Assembly (NCBI GenBank): GCA_034101475.1
Contig: JAXEJQ010000012.1
Location: forward strand, 1-6,569
From: Limivivens sp034101475
Lineage (GTDB): Bacteria > Bacillota > Clostridia > Lachnospirales > Lachnospiraceae
Direction of reading: 5' to 3'
DNA length: 6,569 nucleotides
A model generated the notes under the pieces. The model had not been told where the DNA came from. It saw nothing but the letters and a program-made list of their open reading frames with translations, and did no database searches. The translations under genes were made by a program, and so were the position numbers. Shown here in pieces: positions 1 to 6,543 of the stretch (positions are counted from its first letter, which is position 1; every line of letters begins with the position of its first letter).

Positions 1-145
1 CGTCTGCTTTTTTTCCGTTCAGGGTAATATTTTTTTTACGCAGCATTTTGTAAAGAAAGCTTTTGGGGGCCTGATTCAGATATTTCGCGAGATATTTGTC
101 AAAACGCTGGCCGGCGTCCTGATCCCGGATTACTAATTCTCTCAT
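1..145 (-). CDS. RluC/RluD-type pseudouridine synthase, N-terminal fragment (cut by window edge)
   Basis: This is the first 48 codons of a gene that continues past the left edge. The protein begins MRELVIRDQDAGQRFDKYLA and continues with a segment holding KSFLYKMLRKKNITLNGKK. The R-F-D-K-Y-L start, followed by a basic helix and a short I-T-L-N-G strand, is the signature of the S4-like RNA-binding domain that opens RluA-family 23S rRNA pseudouridine synthases. The catalytic HRLD motif would lie outside the window, so activity and target uridine cannot be judged. The ATG at 145 is preceded by AAGGTG (156-151, minus strand) five bases upstream. That site overlaps the TAA stop of the membrane-protein gene, with only nine bases between the two genes, so it is probably the next cistron of the same operon. 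The family call rests only on this domain. Another S4-domain protein is possible but less likely. Confidence 0.8.
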   Translation of the reverse strand, partial: MRELVIRDQDAGQRFDKYLAKYLNQAPKSFLYKMLRKKNITLNGKKAD

Positions 146-154
146 AAATTCACC

Positions 155-754
155 TTACAGGGCCACGCCAAGCAGCACAGCCCGGACTTCTTTGTTTTTT
201 TCCTCCAGTGCCTGAAATTTCGGGTCACCGGGATCCTTATGACTTTCCAGTGTGCGGACCCGATCCAGAAAAGGCTTCAGGTCCCGGAATATTTTTACAT
301 CCCTGCTTCTGCCGCCTTTTTTCAGGACATCCTTCAGATGCTTTTCCAGAAACGCCGGATCCGCCTTGGGGCTGCTGGAATAGCCCACCACGTTGGAGCC
401 GCACAGATACAGACAGTCCACCGGAGTCGTCTTTTCGTAAGCGGTAAAGCAGAGCTCGTAAAGCATCATACCGTCTCCCGCCGCCTGGCTGGCTTTCTCA
501 TAAACCTCGTCGGACATGGGCTTCTGGAGGAACATCATAATCATGCCCACAGCGCTTTTGCAGGCAGGCAGACAGCCCATAATTGCAACAAAGGTAAAGA
601 GATTCAGTCTCGTCTTTGTCTGAATCAGACCGGTAACAAAAATCACGATGGGAATCAGAAACAGGACAAAGGTAATAAGCGTCCGCTTGACCTTCTGATC
701 CCGAATATAACCCCGGTCTCCTTTGGTTATTTTTTTCTTTGCTGTATTTTTCAT
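155..754 (-). CDS. Hypothetical two-helix membrane protein
   Basis: I do not recognise this 199-residue protein. It has a strongly basic N-terminus (residues 1-24, rich in K and R), then two hydrophobic segments at about 25-44 (TLITFVLFLIPIVIFVTGLI) and 51-76, joined by a short loop with two lysines and an arginine. A hydrophilic C-terminal part of about 120 residues follows. By the positive-inside rule both termini should be cytoplasmic. Five cysteines stand out: C61 and C65 in the second helix, C102, and a CLYLC pair at 114/118 followed by GSNVVGYSSS. The C-terminal part is charged and probably helical. The ATG at 754 overlaps the TGA of the upstream dehydrogenase gene as ATGA, with AAAGGA five bases before it, so translation is probably coupled. 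No catalytic motif was found. A role in membrane or redox biology would be a guess. Confidence 0.8.
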   Translation of the reverse strand: MKNTAKKKITKGDRGYIRDQKVKRTLITFVLFLIPIVIFVTGLIQTKTRLNLFTFVAIMGCLPACKSAVGMIMMFLQKPMSDEVYEKASQAAGDGMMLYELCFTAYEKTTPVDCLYLCGSNVVGYSSSPKADPAFLEKHLKDVLKKGGRSRDVKIFRDLKPFLDRVRTLESHKDPGDPKFQALEEKNKEVRAVLLGVAL

Positions 755-1623
755 AGGATTCCTTTCTGTGTTTCTCTTTCCGTAAATCCATTTCTCGGAC
801 CCTGGGCATCCTGGGTTGTCCTTTCCCGTCTGCGTTCCGAATGGGCAAAAGCATCCATCAGCCGGATAATCAGGCTGTGAGGCAAAAGCTTGCAGGCTGC
901 CCGGGCACCCTTCATGGGCAGGCCGCAGACTGAAATTTCCCGGCCGGTAGCCGCGTCCCGGATGGCTTTTTTCACCACCTTTCCGGGTTCTGCCATCACA
1001 GCCCGTTTGGCCGGCAGCCGTTTCTCATACTGTTCCGCCCGGTCGAAAAACGGTGTGTCAACGGGGCCGGGGCATACGGCTGTCACCGTGATTTCCCGGT
1101 CCTGCAGCTCTTTCCTGAGTGCTCTGGAAAAGCTCAGGGCATAAGCCTTGGAAGCCGCGTAAACGGCAAATTCCGGCTGAGGCACAAAGGCAGAGGCCGA
1201 TACCATCTGAATGATCCGGCTGCCCCGTTTCAGATAGGGAAGACACATATGAGTGACGGCGGTCAGCGCTTCGCAGTTAATCCGGATGGTTTCCAGCTGA
1301 GGCTTTGCCGGAAGCTGTTCGATCTTCCCGATGACGCCCATTCCGGCTGCATTTACCAGCAGCTTGATCCGGGGAGTTTCTTTTTCCAGTTTTTCTGCCA
1401 GGCGCTTCCGCTCCCCGGGAATTGTCAGATCCATGGAGAGGCAGCAGACCTCTGCGGTCCCGGAAAGCGCCGTGGCTTCCAGCGCTTTTTTTACCTGCTC
1501 CAGTTTTCCGATGCTTCTTCCGATCAGCCAGAGCTGATCCAGCCAGGGATAATCCAGGGCAATCTGGCGGGCAAATTCCCGCCCAATACCGGAGGAAGCT
1601 CCGGTGATAACAGCAATATTCAT
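751..1623 (-). CDS. Short-chain dehydrogenase/reductase (classical SDR)
   Basis: A 290-residue NAD(P)-dependent oxidoreductase with a Rossmann fold. All classical SDR landmarks are present: the cofactor-binding TGASSGIG at residues 7-14, NAAG at 91-94, the active-site Asn in RIN at N116, Ser S142 in VSAS, and YAASK with Tyr155 and Lys159. The PGPVDTPF segment at 185-192 usually closes over the nicotinamide. An Arg at 36 after the second strand (LIGRS) is compatible with NADPH preference; that is inference. The substrate is unknown. The core ends near residue 262. The last 28 residues are very charged (ERRRERTTQDAQ...) and their coding end overlaps the next gene. The ATG at 1623 has GAGG (1635-1632) eight bases upstream. 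It follows the radical SAM gene after 59 bases, the largest gap between genes in the block, and shares an ATGA with the downstream membrane-protein gene. Confidence 0.93.
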   Translation of the reverse strand: MNIAVITGASSGIGREFARQIALDYPWLDQLWLIGRSIGKLEQVKKALEATALSGTAEVCCLSMDLTIPGERKRLAEKLEKETPRIKLLVNAAGMGVIGKIEQLPAKPQLETIRINCEALTAVTHMCLPYLKRGSRIIQMVSASAFVPQPEFAVYAASKAYALSFSRALRKELQDREITVTAVCPGPVDTPFFDRAEQYEKRLPAKRAVMAEPGKVVKKAIRDAATGREISVCGLPMKGARAACKLLPHSLIIRLMDAFAHSERRRERTTQDAQGPRNGFTERETQKGIL

Positions 1624-1682
1624 GGCATTTACCTCTTTTTCTGAGAAAGCCCCCGCTGCCCGGCAGGGAGACTGTAAATCGG

Positions 1683-3632
1683 CTATCTGACCGCTTTTTT
1701 ATGGACATTCCGGATGGTTTTCTTTTTGGAAGGGCTGCTGCTTCTCTTCTTTTCCCCGCGGCCCTTTCCTACATGACTGTTTTTCATGTCTCCGGATTCT
1801 TTCCCGGTATGGCTGTTTTCCCTGTCTGCGTGTCCCTTTCCGGGACGGATCAGGCACTGAGGCCCGTAGCCGATGAGATCCGTCCGCCCTGCCCGTTCCA
1901 GGGCTTCCTTCACCAGTTCATAATTGGCCGGATTCCGGTACTGGATCAGCGCCCGCTGCATGGCCTTTTCATGAGGATTCTTCGGCACATAGACCGGCTC
2001 CATGGTTCTGGGATCCACCCCGGTATAGTACATGCAAGTGGAAATGGTGGAGGGTGTGGGATAAAAATCCTGAACCTGCTCCGGCATATAGCCCAGAGTC
2101 CGCAGGTATTCTGCCAGCTTCACCGCATCCTTTAAGGTACTTCCCGGATGGGAGGACATCAGATAGGGAACCAGGAACTGATTCATGCCTTCTTCCTGAT
2201 TGATCTGCCGGTAGGCCTTCGTAAACTCCAGATAAACACTGTGGGCAGGTTTTCCCATACAGGCCAGGACCCGGTCGGAAACGTGTTCCGGAGCCACTTT
2301 CAGCTGACCGCTGATGTGATATTTTACCAGCTCCCGGAAAAAACGGTTATCCCTGTCCCGGATCAGATAATCAAACCGGATTCCGGAACGGATAAAGACC
2401 TTTTTGACTTTGGGAAGCGACCGGAGCTTTCGCAGCAGAGCCAGGTAGTCGCTGTGATCGATTTTCAGATTCCTGCAGGGAACCGGAAAGAGGCACTGTT
2501 TCTTCGGGCAGGCTCCCTTTGTTTTCTGCTTTTCACAGGCCGTATCCCGGAAATTGGCCGTAGGGCCGCCTACATCGTGAATGTAGCCTTTAAAATCCGG
2601 ATCCTCCGTGCAGAGTCTGGCTTCCCGGAGAATGGAATCGTGGCTTCTGGTCTGGATAATCCGTCCCTGATGAAAGGTAAGGGCGCAGAAATTGCAGCCG
2701 CCGAAACAGCCCCGGTTGCTGACCAGACTGAATTTCACCTCATCAATGGCCGGAATGCCGCCGGCACTTTCGTAGGAGGGGTGGTAGGTGCGCATATAGG
2801 GATAATCGTAAATATCATCCATTTCCTGCTGGGTCAGGGGCAAGGCTGCCGGATTCTGCACTACCCAGATCCCGCCGGGATATCCTTCCGCCAGCCGCTT
2901 TCCGGCATAGGGATCGGTGTTGCAGTACTGTGTATAAAAGCTCCTGGCATAATTCAAAGGATCCGCCTGAACCTCCTCAAAGGAGGGCAGAAGCTCATAA
3001 TCATAGACATTTTCCAGGCTTCTGGTCCGGTAAACCGTCCCATTTACAAAAGTAATATCGGAAACGGCCAGTCCGCTGTCCAGCGCCTGGGCAATTTCCA
3101 GAATGCTGTGCTCTCCCATTCCATAGGACAGCAGATCCGCTCCGGAATCCAGCAGGACAGAACGGCGGATGGCATTCTCCCAATAATCATAATGGGCAAG
3201 TCTGCGCAGGCTTGCCTCAATTCCGCCGATGATCACCGGCACATCCTTATAGGTCTGGCGAATCAGGTTTCCATAGACAACCACGGCGCGGTCCGGCCGC
3301 CTGCCCATCACGCCTCCCGGCGTGTAAGCATCGGTACTGCGGCGTTTTTTTGAAACCGTGTAATGGTTCACCATGGAATCCATATTGCCGGCACTGACCA
3401 GAAACCCAAGGCGGGGCCTTCCGAGCACCGTAATACTGTCTTTGTCTTTCCAGTCCGGCTGGGCGATGATGCCCACGGAAAAGCCGTTGGCCTCCAGCAT
3501 CCGGGTAATAATGGCATGACCGAAGGACGGGTGATCCACATAGGCATCCCCGCTGATATAGACAAAGTCCAGCTGGCGGATTCCCCGCTTTTCCATATCC
3601 TCTTTTGAAATCGGTAAAAAATCATGGATCAT
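1683..3632 (-). CDS. ygiQ: YgiQ family radical SAM protein (UPF0313)
   Basis: A 649-residue protein, close to the usual family length if started at the ATG at 3632 (MIHDFLPISKEDMEKRG). The frame is open further upstream to 3746, but that would lie inside the HAD gene. The chosen start has GAGG at 3645-3642, nine bases before it. The N-terminal third (about 20-290) is the B12-binding-like domain seen in this family (DAYVDHPSFGHAI). The radical SAM motif is CFGGCNFC with cysteines 309, 313 and 316, which ligate a 4Fe-4S cluster that splits S-adenosylmethionine. A second cysteine group follows at 366, 375, 380 and 386. The C-terminal DUF3362-like part includes VQDFYPTPSTISTCMYYTG near 519-537. 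The biochemical reaction of the family is, to my knowledge, not established. After about residue 597 comes a basic, repetitive tail. The gene overlaps the upstream HAD gene by 11 bases. Confidence 0.95.
   Translation of the reverse strand: MIHDFLPISKEDMEKRGIRQLDFVYISGDAYVDHPSFGHAIITRMLEANGFSVGIIAQPDWKDKDSITVLGRPRLGFLVSAGNMDSMVNHYTVSKKRRSTDAYTPGGVMGRRPDRAVVVYGNLIRQTYKDVPVIIGGIEASLRRLAHYDYWENAIRRSVLLDSGADLLSYGMGEHSILEIAQALDSGLAVSDITFVNGTVYRTRSLENVYDYELLPSFEEVQADPLNYARSFYTQYCNTDPYAGKRLAEGYPGGIWVVQNPAALPLTQQEMDDIYDYPYMRTYHPSYESAGGIPAIDEVKFSLVSNRGCFGGCNFCALTFHQGRIIQTRSHDSILREARLCTEDPDFKGYIHDVGGPTANFRDTACEKQKTKGACPKKQCLFPVPCRNLKIDHSDYLALLRKLRSLPKVKKVFIRSGIRFDYLIRDRDNRFFRELVKYHISGQLKVAPEHVSDRVLACMGKPAHSVYLEFTKAYRQINQEEGMNQFLVPYLMSSHPGSTLKDAVKLAEYLRTLGYMPEQVQDFYPTPSTISTCMYYTGVDPRTMEPVYVPKNPHEKAMQRALIQYRNPANYELVKEALERAGRTDLIGYGPQCLIRPGKGHADRENSHTGKESGDMKNSHVGKGRGEKKRSSSPSKKKTIRNVHKKAVR
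1752..1823 (-). repeat. Degenerate 36-base tandem repeat in the ygiQ tail
   Basis: Two adjacent 12-codon units encode RENSHTGKESGD (residues 604-615) and MKNSHVGKGRGE (616-627). Six of twelve residues are identical (N, S, H, G, K, G), with D/E matched at the end. The preceding GKGHAD looks like the end of a third, partial unit. The nucleotide units resemble each other over AACAG(C/T)CAT but have diverged elsewhere, so this is an old or selected duplication. A lysine/arginine-rich segment (GEKKRSSSPSKKKTIRNVHKK) follows to the stop. Confidence 0.6.
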
Positions 3633-4299
3633 TTCTGCAAACCTCGCGTATTTTTTCCAGTGCCTGATGATAATCTTCGATATACCAGTCTGCCAGGCGC
3701 ATTTTTTCTGCCCGCTGCCCGGCGGAAAAGTCATCTTCCACGGCACAGACCGTCATTCCGGCGTTTTTTCCCGCCAGGATTCCCATGGGAATATCTTCAA
3801 AGACAAGACATTCCTCCGGCGGCATATGGAGCTCCATGGCGGCCTTCCGGTAAATGTCCGGAGCCGGCTTGCCCTTGGGCACCATGCATCCGGTAATAAT
3901 AACCGGAAACAGTTCCAGAATGCCATGGTGCTTCAGTGCGGCCTCGATCAGATCCATACTGTTGCTGGAAGCGATGCCGCAGGGAATTCTCTCTTTTTTC
4001 AGATATTCCAGAAAGGAACGGGCTCCGGGCTTTAACGGCACTTCCCGGGCATATTTTTCATAGGCCATGTCGGTCCAGTCCTGCTTGATCTCTTCCAGCG
4101 TTCTGGGAATCCGGAAGGTTTCTTTAAAATAGACGGCCGTCTCTGTAAAGCTCATGCCTTCAATATCCTTCTGGAGAGTGGGCGGCATGGGAATCTGATA
4201 GCGGCCCAGATACTCGATGTCAATATCCTTCCACATCCACATGGAATCCACCAGAGTGCCGTCCAGGTCAAAAATCACTGCATGAATCTGTTTTTTCAT
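3622..4299 (-). CDS. HAD superfamily hydrolase, beta-phosphoglucomutase-like subgroup
   Basis: A 225-residue soluble HAD phosphatase. Motif I is FDLDGTLVDS with the nucleophile D11 and acid/base D13. Motif II is IASSNS (Ser 111/112), motif III is KGKPAPD with Lys144, and motif IV is EDIPMGILAGKNAGM with E168 and D169, which bind Mg. The helical cap lies between motifs I and II (about 18-85), as in the phosphoglycolate phosphatase and beta-phosphoglucomutase group. Positions matching the beta-phosphoglucomutase residues His20 and Arg49 appear to be Trp23 and Phe51, so a phosphatase is likelier than that mutase. The substrate is unknown. Two starts are possible. The ATG at 4308 overlaps the upstream TGA as ATGA but sits directly against GAAAGG (4314-4309). 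The ATG at 4299 has that site nine bases away and is preferred; the longer form would add MTA. Confidence 0.92.
   Translation of the reverse strand: MKKQIHAVIFDLDGTLVDSMWMWKDIDIEYLGRYQIPMPPTLQKDIEGMSFTETAVYFKETFRIPRTLEEIKQDWTDMAYEKYAREVPLKPGARSFLEYLKKERIPCGIASSNSMDLIEAALKHHGILELFPVIITGCMVPKGKPAPDIYRKAAMELHMPPEECLVFEDIPMGILAGKNAGMTVCAVEDDFSAGQRAEKMRLADWYIEDYHQALEKIREVCRNDP
3642..3645 (-). promoter_or_regulatory. Ribosome binding site of ygiQ
   Basis: GAGG on the minus strand, within the coding end of the HAD gene and nine bases before the ATG at 3632. It favours this start over upstream in-frame codons. Confidence 0.6.
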
Positions 4300-4304
4300 T
4301 GCTG

Positions 4305-5018
4305 TCATCCTTTCAGCTTCCGGATTTCTTCCGGAGTCAGGCTGCGAAAAGTCCCTCTGGGAAGGTCGTCTGTCAGAATCAGCGGGCCCATGGCCGTGCG
4401 CTTCAGGTACAGAACCTCCATCCCCACCGCCTGAAACATCCGCTTGACCTGATGGTAGCGGCCCTCCCGGATGGTCAGGGATATTTCGGACTCTTCGCCG
4501 CTGTTTAAAACGGTGAGAGCAGCCGGAAGAGTCGGTTTTTCATCGCCGATATCCAGGCCCTCCGCAAAACGACGGACCTCTTCCTCCGTGACCTGGCCCC
4601 GGATCCGCGCGTAATAGGTCTTATCCACATGTTTTCTGGGAGAAAGCAGGTTATGGGCCAGACCTCCGTCATTGGTAATCAGAAGCAGTCCCTCGGTATC
4701 CTTATCCAGCCTTCCCACCGGAAACAGTTCTTTCTCTCTGACCCCCTTCAGATAATCCATGACCGTGGGAAACCGGTCATCTTTTGCAGCCGTGACGCAT
4801 CCGGCCGGCTTATGAAGGAGAAAGTAGACATAACCGCTGCCGGATACCACTTCCCCGTCACAGACAACAGTGGAAAGGGAAGGATCGAATTTATAGTCCG
4901 GCTCTTTGATACAGCAGCCGTCTACCGTCACCTTTCCCCTGCGGATCTGCTCCTTGACCTGCGTTCGGGTGCCAATGCCCGCGTTTGCGAGAAATTTATC
5001 CAGACGTGTGAATCCCAT
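4305..5018 (-). CDS. RsuA-family pseudouridine synthase (rRNA)
   Basis: A 237-residue enzyme that converts a uridine in rRNA to pseudouridine. The family includes RsuA (16S) and RluB, RluE and RluF (23S). The N-terminal S4 RNA-binding domain is clear at residues 3-34 (TRLDKFLANAGIGTRTQVKE, then GKVTVDG). The catalytic domain follows, with HKPAG at 69-73, the catalytic motif GRLDKDTEGLL at 102-112 (Asp105), LLSPRKHVDKTY at 124-135 and GRYHQVKRM at 186-194. The length and lack of a long tail fit RsuA better than RluB, suggesting a small-subunit target, but this cannot be proven from sequence. The start is the ATG at 5018, which forms TAATG with the stop of the upstream methyltransferase gene and has GGAG (5031-5028) nine bases before it. 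A longer form from the ATG at 5042 or 5033 lacks a well-spaced site. The stop overlaps the possible HAD start as ATGA. Confidence 0.94.
   Translation of the reverse strand: MGFTRLDKFLANAGIGTRTQVKEQIRRGKVTVDGCCIKEPDYKFDPSLSTVVCDGEVVSGSGYVYFLLHKPAGCVTAAKDDRFPTVMDYLKGVREKELFPVGRLDKDTEGLLLITNDGGLAHNLLSPRKHVDKTYYARIRGQVTEEEVRRFAEGLDIGDEKPTLPAALTVLNSGEESEISLTIREGRYHQVKRMFQAVGMEVLYLKRTAMGPLILTDDLPRGTFRSLTPEEIRKLKG
4309..4314 (-). promoter_or_regulatory. Ribosome binding site of the HAD gene
   Basis: GAAAGG on the minus strand, inside the last codons of the pseudouridine synthase gene. It touches the ATG at 4308 and lies nine bases before the ATG at 4299, which argues for the latter as start. Confidence 0.6.
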
Positions 5019-6388
5019 TACTGTAATCTCCATCCTGTACAATATTTGTTCTTAAACGTTCCCCTGTCCCCTTTTGCCCAGCCAAGAGGAAATCCATCCG
5101 TGCAGATTAGCGTCCAGCCTTTCCAGTGGCTCTCCGGGCATTCCAGAGTTTCCCCCTTCAGATAGCGAAGCACCCGTCCGTCGTCGGAGGGCAGATCCAC
5201 CGTATGGGCAAATTCTTCTTTCCGCAGATACATGGCAAGAGCCTGGGAAGGCTCAAAACGGCTTTTCTTCAGTTCCCCCAGATAAAGCCCGGTTCGAAGA
5301 AAGCTTAAGCCCTTCAGGCCTGGAAGCCCCTCCGGAAGCGCATAGGCTTTTCCGCCGCGGATTTCTATGGCTTTTCCATCCAGGACACTGCCGGATACCA
5401 TGTTGAAAAATTCCTGCATTTCAGCTGGAAGAACCGGTATTTTTGCACTCTTTTTTTCGGGTTCTTTCTTCCTGGCTCCGGTCTCTTCTGAAATCCCCGG
5501 GGAATCTGTGCCTTCCTTTTTCAGCAGTGCGGCAAAGTGGCCTTCTCCCTTTACCTTATGAGGCCAGATACGGATGGTTCCCGGCAGCAGTCCCTCAGAA
5601 AAGCCCGGTCCGAAAGCAGCGGGAACCAGCTGCAGATCCGGACACTCTTCCATCAGCCAGGCCAGGTTTTCCTCATTTTCCCGCTGATCAAAGGTGCAGG
5701 TGGAATACAGAAGCTCTCCGCCCGGCATCAGAAGCTTTGCCGCTTCCCGGAGAATCTGCCGCTGAATGGGAACGTAGGATTCTGGTCCCCGTTCCTCCCA
5801 GCTGCGGATCATGGAAGGATCCCGACGGAACATCCCCTCACCGGAACAGGGGGCATCCACCAGAATTTTATGAAAATAGCCCCTGAAATACTTCAGAAGA
5901 GTTTCAGGAGGCTCACTGGTAACCAGAAGATTCCCGATGCCGAAAAGCTCCAGATTCTTCAGAAGCCCGACCGCCCGGGAACGGCTGATATCGTTGGAAA
6001 CCAGGATTCCGGTTCCACAAAGACGGGCCCCCAGTTCTGTGGACTTTCCGCCGGGGGCCGCGCAGAGATCCAGAACACGCTCGCCCTTTTCAACCGGCAG
6101 GCGGGAAGCCGGAACCATGGCGCTGGGTTCCTGAATATAATACAGGCCCGCATGGTAATGGGGATGCTTTGTCACAGGCTCTGATGGATCATAGTAAAAC
6201 CCATTTTCCGTCCAGGGAACCGGTGTCAGATGAAACGGCGTCAGCTTCCGGAAATCTTCCACCGAAATCTTGGCCTGATTCACCCGAAGACCGCAGACAC
6301 GGTCTTCCTGAAAGCTGGCTTCGTATGCCGGGTATTCCTCTCCCAGCAGATGTTTCATCTCATCCTGAAACTTGGCAGGCAGATACAT
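5018..6388 (-). CDS. rsmF: RsmF-type rRNA cytosine-C5 methyltransferase (NOL1/NOP2/sun family)
   Basis: A 456-residue S-adenosylmethionine-dependent RNA m5C methyltransferase. The SAM-binding motif I is DLCAAPGGKS at 107-116. Motif IV is DAPCSGEGMFRRD at 178-190 with Cys181, needed for product release in this family. Motif VI is STCTF with the catalytic Cys231. EGHFAALL at 282-289 ends the catalytic domain. A charged, low-complexity linker (about 291-316, rich in E, K, S) leads to a C-terminal PUA-like RNA-binding part (about 330-456), ending in GWAKGDRGTFKNKYCTGW. This architecture matches RsmF/YebU, which in E. coli methylates C1407 of 16S rRNA; the same target is inferred here. The frame is open to 6436, but the ATG at 6388 is chosen. 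It starts MYLPAKFQDEM as family members do, has AAAGGAAA seven bases upstream, and the extension would run into a hairpin. First gene of the visible operon. Confidence 0.92.
   Translation of the reverse strand: MYLPAKFQDEMKHLLGEEYPAYEASFQEDRVCGLRVNQAKISVEDFRKLTPFHLTPVPWTENGFYYDPSEPVTKHPHYHAGLYYIQEPSAMVPASRLPVEKGERVLDLCAAPGGKSTELGARLCGTGILVSNDISRSRAVGLLKNLELFGIGNLLVTSEPPETLLKYFRGYFHKILVDAPCSGEGMFRRDPSMIRSWEERGPESYVPIQRQILREAAKLLMPGGELLYSTCTFDQRENEENLAWLMEECPDLQLVPAAFGPGFSEGLLPGTIRIWPHKVKGEGHFAALLKKEGTDSPGISEETGARKKEPEKKSAKIPVLPAEMQEFFNMVSGSVLDGKAIEIRGGKAYALPEGLPGLKGLSFLRTGLYLGELKKSRFEPSQALAMYLRKEEFAHTVDLPSDDGRVLRYLKGETLECPESHWKGWTLICTDGFPLGWAKGDRGTFKNKYCTGWRLQ
5028..5031 (-). promoter_or_regulatory. 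Ribosome binding site inside the methyltransferase 3' end
   Basis: GGAG on the minus strand lies within the last codons of the upstream gene (TGG AGA), nine bases before the TAATG junction. It supports the pseudouridine synthase start at 5018 and translational coupling. Confidence 0.6.
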
Positions 6389-6395
6389 TCGTATG

Positions 6396-6403
6396 TTTCC
6401 TTT
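6396..6403 (-). promoter_or_regulatory. Ribosome binding site of the methyltransferase gene
   Basis: On the minus strand this reads AAAGGAAA, seven bases before the ATG at 6388. It decides the start against the longer open frame reaching 6436. Confidence 0.7.
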
Positions 6404-6422
6404 CTTTAATAAGTAGATGCCA

Positions 6423-6483
6423 GGGTCAAAAGTCATAAACCACGATGCGCTTGCGCATAAGTGGTTTTATGACTGATTGACCC
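6423..6483. repeat. Long imperfect palindrome, hairpin 1
   Basis: The arms pair as GGGTCAA/TTGACCC, AGTCATAAA/TTTATGACT, CCAC/GTGG and ATGCGC/GCGCAT. That is about 26 base pairs, broken only by bulges or mismatches of one or two bases, with the centre at 6451-6452 (TT). It lies 34 bases or more upstream of the methyltransferase start. No T run follows on either strand, so it is not a standard intrinsic terminator. Confidence 0.85.
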
Positions 6484-6539
6484 GCCCCAATATGAGGATA
6501 AAAGTGGGACGAATGTCCCACGATATCCGAATATTGGGC
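6484..6539. repeat. Nested palindrome, hairpin 2
   Basis: It follows hairpin 1 with no spacer. The outer stem pairs CCAATAT (6487-6493) with ATATTGG (6531-6537), extended by flanking G/C. The middle stem is GGATA (6496-6500) with TATCC (6524-6528). The inner stem is GTGGGAC (6504-6510) with GTCCCAC (6515-6521) around a GAAT loop. Between outer and middle stems are GA (6494-6495) and GA (6529-6530), which could form tandem G-A pairs in a plus-strand RNA. An AAA/GA internal loop separates the middle and inner stems. Confidence 0.85.
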
Positions 6540-6543
6540 AGGA

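Noticed and set aside
239..880. Plus-strand open frame of 213 codons across the membrane-protein and SDR genes
   Set aside because: It crosses the junction of two clearly coupled minus-strand genes and shows no domain or convincing ribosome binding site.
1638..1682. Possible terminator between ygiQ and the SDR gene
   Set aside because: Only a short G/C stem (CTGC/GCAG with a few flanking G-C pairs) is visible, and no T run follows it in the direction of transcription.
2148..3353. Open frame of 401 codons on the plus strand, antisense to ygiQ
   Set aside because: It lies wholly inside the well-supported radical SAM gene, has no recognisable domain, and its composition is that of a complement-strand frame. 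Long antisense frames are common at this base composition.
5537..6184. Plus-strand open frame of 215 codons inside the methyltransferase gene
   Set aside because: It is a complement-strand shadow of a gene whose catalytic motifs are all intact.
6404..6430. Possible promoter for the operon (TTGACC with TATTAA on the minus strand)
   Set aside because: The spacing is about 12 bases, too short for a standard promoter, and TTGACC is part of the palindrome arm. No other convincing pair was found in the visible leader.
6389..6436. Longer N-terminus for the methyltransferase (start at 6436)
   Set aside because: The added 16 residues do not resemble the family, would begin inside hairpin 1, and lack the good ribosome binding site found before 6388.
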